A stretch of DNA of 64,000 nucleotides from Fragilariopsis cylindrus CCMP1102. Lineage: Eukaryota > Bacillariophyta > Bacillariophyceae > Bacillariales > Bacillariaceae. The translations under genes and the position numbers were made by a program. The notes beneath the pieces were generated by a model, which saw only the letters and a list, made by a program, of their open reading frames with translations, had not been told where the DNA came from and made no database searches. The DNA is taken from assembly GCA_900095095.1 (NCBI GenBank), contig FMBT01000436.1, positions 40,387 through 104,386 on the forward strand, written 5' to 3'. Positions 11,801 to 22,700 of the stretch are shown here, one piece after another. Positions within the stretch are counted from its first letter, which is position 1; the number at the start of each line of letters is the position of its first letter.

Positions 11801-13314
11801 CGGAAGCAACTTGACGCTTTGGATTAATCCTTTTCTTGTAGGCAGAGCGCCAGTTGTGGCACGTTCGCCATCAGATTATCAAGGTAAGCATCCAAGACTA
11901 TAGACAAAGCAGGAGAAGGATAGTCATTAATACCAGTAGCAGAGTTTGTCGTTGGATCGGAGGTTGAAGATGACGACGAGGATTCAATCGACGAAAGTCG
12001 TCCACATAACGGTCCAGTAAACGGTACGATACAAGTTTGGAGAGGAAGATCCGATAGGCTTTCATTGTCTTTTTTCTTCTCCTTCTCAGCAATATCTCGA
12101 GAAGCAATAGCTCCATCACCGTTGTCGTCGTCGTTGTCGTTGTCGTTGTCAGCACTGTCAAGCTGTCGATTAACGTCTAGATTATTTTGGTCGTTTTCGG
12201 AAGGAGAGGATGAAATTGACGTTGATGACACTTCTTCACGCTTTTGTAGCAACGCCTGTGCGTAAGATCTTTGTTCCGATACGGTCGCTTTTGTATTGCT
12301 TCTACTATTACTATTGCTCTGATGATAAGTACTGCTACTCAACATGGCGTGCTGTTGTTGTTGCTGTTGTTGGAATACCTTCCATGCATTCTGAAGAAAT
12401 TGGAGATCTTCAACTCGGACAGCAATTCCCGCATCTGAGGCTGATGCTGATGCATTTTGTTGTTGTTGTTGTTGTTGTTGCTGCTGCTGTTGTCGTGATT
12501 CATCACACGCCGCTTCAGTCGTCGTCGTACTAGTAGTAGTCGGGGGTCGCACAATCAAGGCTTCGTGACCCACTAATAGATTCAAGTCTTTAAATTTCCA
12601 ATTAATAAATTCACGGGGTGCCTTGGGAGGAGCCAACAGGGCAGACGATGATGGTAGCTGTTCTTTACTACTGTTGTAGCTTTTATTATCTCCTGTAGGT
12701 GATTTGACGGGATTGTTGCTTGCAATATCTTTATTTTTTGACGTGGTACTACTATTCATTACTCCTATTGCCTCTGGTTGAAAACCGATACTAGAAAGTA
12801 TAGATTTTTGTTGTAGACCGATCGTACCGGTATCATCATCTGTAGTTATCGGAGACAACGCCGACAACGCCAATGCCAGTGACTGACTTCTTGGCGGTAA
12901 CAACTTCTTGCTAGTGTTAGAAGATGCATAGTAATTGCCGCGATTGTTTCTATTGAATTGACAATAATCATCGTAATTGGATTCGTCCTCGGCGTCATCG
13001 ATAATAAGGGTTCCATCAAAATTATGTATCGCGATTGTGCTAATTTTTTTCGAAGAAGAAGATGACGATATTGAGGGTGAAGAGTCGAGCGACATTGAAA
13101 ATAATTTCTTTACGGCGTTACTTGTGCCGATGAAATCCAGTGACGTTCCCGGTGTATCATTCTTGGCAGCACCACCTTCAGGAGAACAACCCTCAGTGGA
13201 ACCAATCGTCGTAGCGTTACTGCTAGTCGATGGAGTAAGTCCGGTGCCGGTCATTACCGATAGAGACGACGATGCATCATCTTTCCTCTTATTAGAATTA
13301 TCATCTGGTGTCAT
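8828..13314 (-). CDS. EDRF1: EDRF1-like protein (erythroid differentiation-related factor 1 family), many frameshifts
   Basis: A long minus-strand gene starting with ATG at 13314. The N-terminal 490 residues are low complexity (Ser, Gln, Asn tracts) around conserved blocks such as [15 protein letters not shown] and [17 protein letters not shown]. Downstream, [58 protein letters not shown] and [20 protein letters not shown] match the conserved TPR-like C-terminal half of EDRF1 in plants and animals. The function in algae is unknown; in animals it is linked to transcription in red-cell differentiation. The first 1.5 kb is one open frame, but the 3' part is split by about ten shifts (for example near 11827, 11637, 11427, 10460, 10425, 9915, 9845, 9785, 9670, 9030). 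Nearly all are repaired by one extra base in a short A or T run; the stretch 9970-10060 is unclear. No intron is needed. It could be a decaying copy, but the protein is too well conserved for that to be my first choice. Confidence 0.85.
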
Positions 13315-13847
13315 ATTGAGACAAATAATACAGCGGTTACCAATAGAAAGATATGTATAAGCGGAACAATTGTTGATTACCGGTATAACGTTATGATAAA
13401 ATAAAAAATTTCAAATAAGCGTGAAAAAGAAAAAAAAACACTTCACATCAATCTATCATCAATCATCAATCATCAATCATTTTCGTCGAAAATCAGCAGG
13501 GCCATCCTTGATATTCATTCACGCGGGACTCACTGAGCGGAAGCAAAATCTATTCGACTAAGTTCAACACTTTTTTTATTATTAATCCAAGTAGTCAAAA
13601 CGAGTCGGTTATGTTGTTTCACTTTTTCACTAAGTTAGTGGGTGAGAAAATCAAAATAAACCCAGAAACTGCTAAAACCACCAGTAGAACGTGTAGAAAC
13701 CTGGGCGAAATCCTGTGCTAAAAATATATAGTTACGGTACTTAACACTATTTTTAAATATTTATTTTTAGAATACGAAACTCTCTCTCTCATTTTCCGCA
13801 TACACTATTGGAAATGATGAATGATGATGACAACTGGGGGGGGGGGG
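13315..13847. other. Intergenic up to the copia insertion
   Basis: AT-rich upstream region of the EDRF1-like gene. It includes a short ATCATCA tandem run near 13448-13480 and ends in the poly-G tract (about 13836-13847) that is the copia insertion site. No gene was seen. Confidence 0.5.
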
Positions 13848-14112
13848 TGCTAGAAGGAACGGTATAGCAATAGATTGAGTCAAACGAGTCATATCATGGA
13901 ATTCCAGACATGGATAAGATGACACGTCGCACCTCTTTAGAATGAGTGGTCAAGAGCTTCTATACAAGATATAGATGACACCACTTGGATTAGAGGCATA
14001 TCCTAGCCATTGAATGGTTTGGGACGAAAGATGTGCAGTTAGTCTAGCTATCATAACTTTAAGATTTACGATTTACCAACTACTAAGCTTTGTATTTTGT
14101 ATATTATTAGCA
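13848..14112 (+). repeat. 5' LTR of the 7-kb copia element
   Basis: 265 bp, from TGCTAGAAGG to ATTATTAGCA, with the same sequence as 20630-20894. It should carry the promoter of the element. The 66-bp leader before the gag start contains GGTTAATTTACCC, the candidate primer-binding region. Confidence 0.95.
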
Positions 14113-14177
14113 GGTTAATTTACCCAAATCGGGCATTGAACGTCCGTCCTGTCGATTGACTCCTAGTCAATCGTAAC

Positions 14178-16454
14178 ATGGCGTCCGCGCCAACTGACCC
14201 TGGAGGAGGGCTAGGTACACCAGTATCACAGGCTGTATCCGCTGCGAATCGATTCTTAAGACGGATCACTGCAGCGTCGACACCACCCATGAGCACAACT
14301 GAACACCAACATGTCTCTCCATCGTTAGAAAGCTCCTCTCTGCGACCTGCTCACACCTCTGAGCCCCAACAACAACCACAACAACCTTTAGCGATCACTC
14401 TTGTGTCGCCGACTGCCACTTCACGAAGATCTACAGATCCAGATGGAAGCACCGGTGATGAAGCAATCGCTGCTAGTCTTCGAGCCTATGCTACAACTGT
14501 ACAAGATGCAATTGAGGTAGAAATGGAGGAGATCAATGAAATACGAGACACTTTAAAAGAAGATGATGATGATGTATCAGCAATGACTACCTCTCTTCCA
14601 TCTACAACTAAGAAACTCGAACCAGTTGAATCTCTATCTGCGTCTCCACATGGAAGAAAGAAGACTGAACCAACCATGACAATCATTCCTGATAGTGGCG
14701 CCACGGCGCACATCATTCCTAAGACTGTCTCACCACCACTAGTATTCGACTTCCCAACCACCGACATTCCTTGGATCACCATTATCAATCATCAAACTCG
14801 ATTATTGGTTTTAGATCTTCCAAGCAAAATAGTCGATGATATTCAAAGGGACATGAATCGATATGCTAACGGCGATGACTCTCCAAAGAATATTGCCATG
14901 GCTGAATATCTATTTACGAAAGCATCTAACGAGTTCCATCCACCTCCATCCCTGGAAAACACTTCCAGTAGTGGAGGCAGTATATCTACTAATAATTCTA
15001 TCATGGAATCACTTTCCAAGGTGAATGATAACATGAGTATGATTTCTCTTCGTCTCACCAACCCGTCATCTGACAGGGTACTGACACACGACGACAAGCA
15101 AGTGATGAATTCAAAGTATGGTGATTTCGAAATGCTTCCTAAAGCTTTCACTTATGAATCAATGTGCAAATGGAAGCTGCGTATTGCAAACAGATTGAAC
15201 TCTCCTCCATGGAAGTTAGATGGCGTCTCCATTCTTGATATGAAGGATATGGAAGATGCGTCTGACCGATACAAGTTGAGAACCAACAAGCTGTGCAATC
15301 ATCTCCATGATATCATGATGGAATCAGGATTAGACTCCATGTCCATGCAACTTCAACCAACAATCTCTAAAGGTTTTGGTGTTAGTTTATTCGCGGAAAT
15401 ATTTGATACACTACTTCCTCTTACAACAATGAAGATCATCTCCTGCATTAGGGAGTTGGGAACTGTAACACAAAGAAATGAAGAGAGCGCACATGACCTT
15501 GCGTCTCGAGTTAGCAATCTATGGGATCGGTTTGATCTCATGGGATATACCACTCTTGACCAAGTCAAAACTGCTTTCGTTCAACGTGCATTCCTTGATG
15601 GTGTTTACAAAGATGAGAAGTGTCTCGACTATATTGACAGTCAACTCATTCAAGGGGACATCAAACTATCGGACTATTCAACTGACAAATTTGTCAACCA
15701 TATGAATCAGATCTTTACCAATTCAGATGTTTACAGTGCTGGTCGAATGAAGAAACTTAATACCCGGCATGCCGCTCGAGCTGCTAGTCAAGGGGGATTA
15801 TCTGATCAATCGAACAATGAAGCAAAGAATGCTAACATGCATATCGATATGAATGGTGATTTTGGACTAGTAAGCTCTAGTGGTGGAAACTCTAAAGTGA
15901 CAGTGTTTGATGTTGCTAATATGCTCAAGATGACAAACTGCTTGGCCTGCAGATACCCCAAGAACGATGTGTGTAATCATCACATGCACAACTGTACCAT
16001 GCTGGAGGAATTCGGCCTAACAGTAACGTATGATCCCAAGAAAGATCAACATCGTGAGAAGGTTAGCAAGAGAATCAAGCAACGCGCTAGAGATAGTGAC
16101 AAGAAGAAGCAAGCAGCAGCTATAATCGCAGGAGCCACAGCTCCAGCGACTAAAGCTACTCCTGCCACTGGATCTGAAGGTTTCCAAACTGTTGGTAAAA
16201 ACGGAAAGGACGCCAAGACGAACCAGGATAAAGTCGCAGCAGAGAAGAAGGTCAGTGAAGGCACAAGTGCTGGCACAGGACGGTCAGCTACTTTAGGTTC
16301 TTTCACCTCTGGAGGAGATTTTGTAGACGCTCATACAGCTATTAACGATATTAAAGAAGATTCAACAGGTTACTTTGCTCCTATCTACAGTGAACTTAGT
16401 CGTTTGTCTCGTACCGATCCTATCACCAATCGTATGACGCATTGCGTTGCATAG
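14178..16454 (+). CDS. Gag-like polyprotein of the 7-kb copia element
   Basis: One open frame of 758 residues starting 66 bp after the left LTR. The middle part (about residues 300-520) is all-helical and resembles the copia-type capsid region (gag_UBN2-like: FAEIFDTLLPLTTMKIISC, SAHDLASRVSNLWDRFDL). A Cys/His cluster follows (NCLACRYPKNDVCNHHMHNC), a possible nucleic-acid-binding knuckle that is not the standard CCHC spacing. Near residue 170 there is an unexpected protease-like motif, DSGATAHI, whose DNA repeats that of the real protease downstream. The frame overlaps the next one (open from 16400 in the -1 frame) by 55 nt, so a -1 frameshift could make Gag-Pol; no classic slippery heptamer was seen. 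Confidence 0.85.
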   Translation: MASAPTDPGGGLGTPVSQAVSAANRFLRRITAASTPPMSTTEHQHVSPSLESSSLRPAHTSEPQQQPQQPLAITLVSPTATSRRSTDPDGSTGDEAIAASLRAYATTVQDAIEVEMEEINEIRDTLKEDDDDVSAMTTSLPSTTKKLEPVESLSASPHGRKKTEPTMTIIPDSGATAHIIPKTVSPPLVFDFPTTDIPWITIINHQTRLLVLDLPSKIVDDIQRDMNRYANGDDSPKNIAMAEYLFTKASNEFHPPPSLENTSSSGGSISTNNSIMESLSKVNDNMSMISLRLTNPSSDRVLTHDDKQVMNSKYGDFEMLPKAFTYESMCKWKLRIANRLNSPPWKLDGVSILDMKDMEDASDRYKLRTNKLCNHLHDIMMESGLDSMSMQLQPTISKGFGVSLFAEIFDTLLPLTTMKIISCIRELGTVTQRNEESAHDLASRVSNLWDRFDLMGYTTLDQVKTAFVQRAFLDGVYKDEKCLDYIDSQLIQGDIKLSDYSTDKFVNHMNQIFTNSDVYSAGRMKKLNTRHAARAASQGGLSDQSNNEAKNANMHIDMNGDFGLVSSSGGNSKVTVFDVANMLKMTNCLACRYPKNDVCNHHMHNCTMLEEFGLTVTYDPKKDQHREKVSKRIKQRARDSDKKKQAAAIIAGATAPATKATPATGSEGFQTVGKNGKDAKTNQDKVAAEKKVSEGTSAGTGRSATLGSFTSGGDFVDAHTAINDIKEDSTGYFAPIYSELSRLSRTDPITNRMTHCVA

Positions 16455-19400
16455 GCTCTTGTAAGAGTGTAAACACTGTAGCTTTCGCAGAGTCGATGTT
16501 GACTGTTCAAAGCAATTGTAATAGAAAAGTTTGCGGCGCGAATACATCAACACAAACAAGACAAATTGTTCCTGATAGTGGCGCCACGGCGCACATGTTA
16601 ACTGATCGATCTGACTTTGGTGACGACTATAAGCAATGTCGCGACGTCTTTGTTTATATGGGGGATGGCACGCCAGTCCCTGTACAAGGATATGGAACAG
16701 GAAGAATCAAGCTGGATGGCAAAGTGCAAGCGCTTAAGAAATCGCTGCATGTGCCCTCGCTTGACTGCAGTTTGATGTCAATAACAAGGCATGGACGAAG
16801 CGGAAAGGGTTGCGCGTTTTTAGTCGCGGACTCCAAGATGCATTTAACATTTCCAAATTTCTCAATTACTGCCCCTGTCCCTGAAAACGGTGATTTAAGG
16901 TTGGAACTTGAACCTCTCAGTCCAAATGACTGGGGAGAACCCGATTTTACTTATGAAAACGAGGGAGATGACTTTCTCGATGTTTTCTCTAATAGATTGG
17001 ACTTCCTGAACAGAGTACATAGGGGTCGCGTGTTAACACGCGGACAAAGAACGAAGAATCAAGCGCAACTGAAGTCGTGTTTGGAGAATACGACTGCCGA
17101 CATTGATGCAGCGCGTCCGTCGTCACCAGATGACGACGCGCATCCGTCAAGTCGCGGGGATTCCCTGGATGAAAATTACTTATGTGAAGGTGATCCGGGG
17201 GAAATGCTTAAGCAGGCACTTACAGAATTGGATGTCAATGACATTCGAGATTTCTTAAATAGCGAATCCAACAGTGATGCGCCCTTTGAGAAGCAACCCC
17301 GTGCGCCACCACCACAATATCATCTGGAGAGTAGTAGAGGAGATGTGAAAGAACGTCTTACTAACCACACTCTACAGTCATACTTTGGTGGTAGGCAGCT
17401 CCAAGACTACGGTGTCCTATCCCAACTGGGCTCGGGTATCTCCGTGGTCGACAACAAGAATGAGATCCCCACTGTCGGATCCCTCGTTAATCGAAAGCGA
17501 GGGAAGCGCAGACAGAAAGGATCGAAGGCCATTGCTCCACTTCAATTGGTTGGAATGGACATTGGATATGGCGATGGAAATTCCCCTGGAGGTTACAAAT
17601 ACGCTCTCGTGCTCGTTGATAAATGCACCACAAACTCGTTTGTTTACGGAATGAACGGTGCGTCAGGTGCTGACGTGGCTGAGGCTCTATGGAAATTTTT
17701 CATAGACGCTGGGGGATTCCCAGAAACCATCCAATGTGATTTTGATCCCAAATTGATTGGTGGAAAGGCGATTGCCTTATTACGCTCTCATGGATGCCGT
17801 GTTCGCGCTGCTCCACCAGGACGGCAAGACAAGAACGGATTAGTTGAACGGAGATGGTCTCTGCTCACGGCTATGGCACGATCATTTCTTGCTGAAGCTA
17901 AGCTGCCAAAGAAATTCTAGTACTGGGCTATTAGAGAAGCTTGTGTTCGATTGAACATACTTCCTATTAGTTCAAATCCGGACAGCCAAGCAGCAGAATT
18001 CCTTACTACACCACATGAAGCCTTTTACGGAGAGAAACCAGACTATCGGGTCCTATTTCCCTTTGGATGTATAGGCGCATTTCGGAGAGTGAGAGATAGC
18101 AATAGAGATCGAACCAAATTCGAATCACAAGGATTACTAGGTATTGCACTAGGACGAAGTGAATTCACAAATGGTATGGTATTCTATAACCCAACTATGG
18201 ATAGCTTTTGCACATCCGCGGATTACATCTTAGATAAACGACGGTTAGTTGGAGAAGTATTTCCCAATCTACAGTATGATGGGGGATTGACGACATCAGT
18301 TATATCAAACAGTAGTAGTCCTACAAAATTTGATATGAATGAAAGAGTTTACATTCAATGTCAAGAGTCATATGATATATTGGAAGCAACGGTGGTTACA
18401 CCACCAACATCAAAGAGCAATTACTACACAGTCAAACTTGACGACAGCAGTAACTTGGATGTGAAACAAGAACACATGTTTACTGAGCATAATATTCCAG
18501 CATCAGGGAAACCATCACTCGCATTAGATTTCCTTTGACCACAATGGTTGAAACAGGATCAAAAGGTGACTATGCTCCTGGATGATGTGTACAGGCAAGG
18601 ATACTTGTCCATTGGATCTGGTAATACATGGGAATTCGTGACAAGAGATAGAGAAGGGAAGACAATTATGTCCGCTGATATTGCAGATATTGCATACTCC
18701 TGGAAGCATCGACTGCAAGAAAACAGTTTTGATATTGGATGGCAAGAGGATGTAGCAAGGAGAGTCGTCGGCTGGGGCCGACACGTCTCTGCAGCCCATC
18801 TGAATAATCCACTTGCTCCAGCAAACCTCAAGAAAGCACTACACGAATCAAACAAAGACAATAAGATATGGAAAGACGCATATAATGAAGAATACAGTGG
18901 ATTGAAACGACTTGACACCTTCACCGAAATTGATGAGAAAGATTACCAGAAGCTCCTGAAGGAACACGGTAAAGAGATTGAGGCTATTCCAACTATGAAT
19001 CTCTTCACAGTGAAGAAGGACAAGGAAGGAAACCCTGTAAGAGCCAAATCTAGAATTGTTGTACTAGGAAATCACGAGAATAGAGTGTGGACCAGAGAAG
19101 ACCGATACGCCCCTGTACTCAGTTCGTCTGCAGCGAGACTTTTAGTTTCAATGGCAGTAGATGATGGGTGTTTCCTCAAACAAGGAGACTGTAAGAATGC
19201 TTTCTGTCAACCAGAGCTGCCTGAAGATGAATTATGTATCGTGCGTCCGCCAATAGGATGCCCTAATACAAAGAAAGGCACATATTGGAAACTAAACAAA
19301 ACATTATATGGACTGTCGCGTTCAGCACATCACTGGTATACTTTAATGGATAATCTATTGAAAGACATTGGATTGAATCGATGGGACAAGATAAGTGTGT

Positions 19401-20571
19401 ATACAAATGCACGCCGATTGCCGGGAAGCCTCCAATCGTTCTAGGATTATATGTAGATGACTTTGTATTCTACTCCAAATCAGAAGAAGTGGAAGAATGG
19501 TTTGAACAACAACTGAAATCAAAGGTCAAAGTAGATTTCATGGGAACAGTCTCATGGTTTCTAGGGCAAGCTTACGAATGGCATCGATTTGACGACAATA
19601 GAGTGACATGTCACATATCACAACAAGCGTTCATTGATCAAATGCTGGAGAAACACAAACTAACTGAATGTAAGCCCAGTAGAACACCGTATCGATCAGG
19701 ATTAGTGATTGATAGAGTCAATCGCGATGGGATAGATCCATCTGACAAAGAGGAACTGGTAAATGCATACCAATCTATTATGAGAGGACTAACATGGCTG
19801 TCTATTAACACACGGCCTGACATATGCACAGCAACAAAGCTACTTGGCCAATTCTGCAGCAATCCATCCTATGGTCATTTCCAATCTGCGAAACATGTAC
19901 TGCGATATTTGAGTCATACCTCTTCACATGGGATATGGTTCACACAAGGAGACAATGTACTCGAAGGAAATGTGGGAATACCAGACATATTTGAAGATGA
20001 GAAGACAATTACATTCACAGACTCGAATTGGGGATCACAAGATGCCTCCCAGCCAAGAGAGAATGAAAAGAGAGTTGTCACATCAGAAGAGATGAAGTCC
20101 ATTCAAGGATATTACATTACTAGAATGGGGGGTCCTATCTGTTGGGGTGTATACCGAGAGAAAAGACTGAGTGGAAGCTCTTGTATCGCGGAGATCAAGG
20201 CCATGCATGAGGGTGTTAAAGAGATCCAGTATCTCAGGCATCTTATGAGGCAACTTGGACTGAGTGATGTAAATAATCCTACTCCAGTGCTTAATGACAA
20301 TAATCCTACTCCAGTGCTTAATGACAATAAAGGAAGTGTCGATTGGGTTGAGAGTGGATGTAAAGCTACTAAGAAACTAAGGCATGAAAACATAAGTGAA
20401 TTAAGCATTGCAGAAGGGAGATTGCATGGAGAGGTCAATATAGCCTGGATTCCAGGAAAGACCAACCCTGCAGATATCTTCACAAAAGAAGACAAAGATG
20501 TAGGACACTTTGAAGGACTACGAAACCTCATGGTCAAGCCCCGTGAGGACGTTCGGAACCTACAACAATAA
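16442..20571 (+). pseudogene. Pol polyprotein of the 7-kb copia element (protease, integrase, RT, RNase H), interrupted
   Basis: Domains in order: aspartic protease with VPDSGATAHML; integrase with the D, D, E residues in GMDIGYGD, QCDFDPKLIG and NGLVERRWSLL; reverse transcriptase with CKNAFCQPELPEDELC and the catalytic YVDDFVFY; RNase H with TDSNWGSQDASQ and LRHENISEL. A TAG stop at 17918-17920, where related elements have an aromatic residue (KKF-stop-YWAIREA), and a TGA at 18536-18538 interrupt the same frame. A shift near 19385 moves reading to the -1 frame and would be mended by one more G in a GGG run. A 27-bp tandem duplication lies in the RNase H part (20272-20325). The stops look like real or inherited lesions; the shift may be an assembly error. 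Confidence 0.88.
20272..20325 (+). repeat. 27-bp in-frame tandem duplication in RNase H
   Basis: Two exact 27-bp copies in a row (20272-20298 and 20299-20325) code NNPTPVLND twice, just before the conserved DNKGSVDW segment of the copia RNase H domain. Other copia elements have one copy. It adds nine residues next to an active-site region. Confidence 0.93.
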
Positions 20572-20629
20572 TAAGAGATATATATATAAATATAGATTGG
20601 TATAAACCTATTAGTACACCTATGGGGGG

Positions 20630-20894
20630 TGCTAGAAGGAACGGTATAGCAATAGATTGAGTCAAACGAGTCATATCATGGAATTCCAGACATGGATAAG
20701 ATGACACGTCGCACCTCTTTAGAATGAGTGGTCAAGAGCTTCTATACAAGATATAGATGACACCACTTGGATTAGAGGCATATCCTAGCCATTGAATGGT
20801 TTGGGACGAAAGATGTGCAGTTAGTCTAGCTATCATAACTTTAAGATTTACGATTTACCAACTACTAAGCTTTGTATTTTGTATATTATTAGCA
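20630..20894 (+). repeat. 3' LTR of the 7-kb copia element
   Basis: 265 bp, matching 13848-14112 with no difference seen. It is followed directly by a run of about 12 G, the far side of the target site. Confidence 0.95.
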
Positions 20895-21165
20895 GGGGGG
20901 GGGGGGGGTTACTCGTCCTACATCAATTTTTTGTGTTTATTTTTTTTTTCTCTCTCTTTCTCTCTCTCTCTACTTCTTCACGCAATGAACTTAGACGCAC
21001 ACTCGCGCCAGCAACAATTTTAGCACATCATTGAACATTGAAAAAAAATCAAATTGACACTTGACACAACATCATTACATCATTCAAAGCTCATTCGTCC
21101 ATTCAAAGTAAATGTGAAGTGCCGTTATTTCCCACGAACGAAAAAACGATACGCAACGAGCCACT

Positions 21166-22248
21166 ATGCATAACGACACGATGATGTATTATCTACTTTT
21201 TTTATTTCTGCAGCTGTCGTTATTCTCTACTGACGGTTTCCGCGTCCAATCCATTTCTGTGAGATCCAATGGAAAGGAAATGGACGTTCGTAGTTGTCGA
21301 TATTACAAGAATAATAGAAGTAGCACATTTGTAGCAGTAGCAGTAGCAGTATCAGTATCAGTATCAGTATCAGTAGTAGAAATAAAGGGTTGATGCTCAA
21401 GATGGCCGAGGAGTCCAACCCGTCGTCATCATCCGAGACAAAACAACAGCAACACAAAGAAGATCATCTTCGTCCTGTTGAAAAGACTGATGAAGAATGG
21501 AAAGAGATATTAAGTCCGGAACAATATTACATATTACGTAAGGAAGGAACCGAAAGTCCGAATTCATCAATCCTGAATAAAATCTCAGTGGAGAAAAATG
21601 GAAAAGAAGATGAGGGTACATTCAGTTGTGGGGGATGTAATGCGGCCTTATTTGTAGCTGATGCGAAATTTGATAGTGGTACAGGATGGCCATCCTTCTT
21701 TGCACCTATAACGTCCTCGGCAGTCGATCTAAACACTGACTATAAATTAATTGTACCTCGTACTGAAGTTACGTGCTCTCAATGTGGTGGTCATCTTGGA
21801 CATGTTTTCGAAGGTAAGGACTATGCTGGTTCCTTTATCTCTTACTTCCGGGGCTTTTTTCTTTCTTTCTTTTTCTTCATATTCGTGACTCTAACTAACG
21901 CCGCAAATACAATAATAACAAAATCCTATCACATTTTCTATATATGAAGATGGACCAGAAATTACAGGGCAACGATACTGTATGAATGGAGGCGCGATGA
22001 ATTTTTATAGAGATACTGAACGCCCTGATTTAGCTTCAAAAGTTAAACAAATGTCGATTGAAGATCCATACACAATCCAACCGGCTCAAGCTTTACCCGG
22101 TGCACTTGTGAATTTTGTCATTGGTGGTATATTCTTTAATGCATTTTTATCAAGCGAAAAAAATACTCCCATTGACTTCCTAATTTTACTACCCGCAACG
22201 TATTATGGTTTTTTAGCGGTTAAGACTATCAGTAAAATGATGGTATAA
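21166..22248 (+). CDS. MSRB: Peptide-methionine (R)-S-oxide reductase with C-terminal membrane anchor
   Basis: Two exons: 21166-21813 and 21950-22248, with a 136-nt GT-AG intron at 21814-21949. MsrB features are the paired CxxC zinc ligands (FSCGGCNAALF and VTCSQCGGHLGHVF), the substrate-binding GTGWPSFF and the catalytic Cys in QRYCMNGGAMNF. MsrB reduces methionine-R-sulfoxide in proteins using thioredoxin-type donors. The leader MMYYLLFLFLQLSLFSTDGF resembles a bipartite plastid signal with a Phe at the cleavage point, followed by an Ala/Ser-Val linker coded by hexanucleotide repeats (about 21325-21375). The leader joins the enzyme only with one extra base near 21390; otherwise a start at 21393 gives a leaderless protein. 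The C-terminus adds about 60 residues with two hydrophobic spans (GALVNFVIGGIFFNAFL, FLILLPATYYGFLAV), unusual for MsrB. Confidence 0.9.
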
Positions 22249-22700
22249 TATAATTAATATTTTTATAAGATAAAAATATAGTGATCATTGACACCCATGG
22301 ATATTCATATGGGCGCCTGGATTTTCCTATACCTGCATCCTTGTATTCAAAATTAATGCAGATAGGTTCTTAAACAGTGTAATATACCAAATAAACTTTG
22401 GGAGTACAGTATATTTGCTGTGTTGCATAAAAATTGCTGTTTCTGTAGTGCATTGTGTAAAAAAAGGTAAGATATCTACCACATTTTTGCTCTCCTTTTT
22501 TTACGTGTAAACTAGATTTTGCATGCCACCAGAATGAATCGAGCAACAACCGGTCCGATGAAAGATCAATGAACTTCACCGCCCAATAATACAATGTATT
22601 CAATATTAAACCGCAAAGATATATGATCATGATTATAAACTGTTTTGATTGGACTCCTTCCGAGATTATTTCGATGTATGTAATGTATCCGTGCTCATTA
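22249..22700. other. Intergenic between the 3' ends of MsrB and an uncertain gene
   Basis: AT-rich stretch of 452 bp. A minus-strand open frame from 22729 to 22370 (119 codons, hydrophobic, Tyr-rich) lies here but shows no recognisable domain and is probably chance. Confidence 0.35.

Larger units (their letters stand above)
13848..20894 (+). mobile_element. Ty1/copia LTR retrotransposon, 7.05 kb, full length with damaged pol
   Basis: The element is bounded by two 265-bp LTRs that start with TG and end with CA and look identical base by base, so insertion is recent. It lies in a G-run: Gs precede the left LTR and follow the right one, giving a target duplication of at least 5 G. A polypurine stretch (ATGGGGGG) sits just before the right LTR. 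Inside are a gag-like frame, then protease, integrase, reverse transcriptase and RNase H in copia order. The primer-binding site after the left LTR is not a clear initiator-Met tRNA match. Two in-frame stops and one frameshift interrupt pol, so this copy may not be autonomous as written. Confidence 0.95.

Noticed and set aside
12339-12554. Poly-Asn and poly-Gln frames as separate genes
   Set aside because: They come from the GTT/TTG repeat in the EDRF1-like coding sequence read in other frames.
10169-13360. Several plus-strand and shifted open frames of 60-130 codons over the EDRF1-like gene
   Set aside because: They are shadows of the conserved minus-strand protein and its repeats and have no domains.
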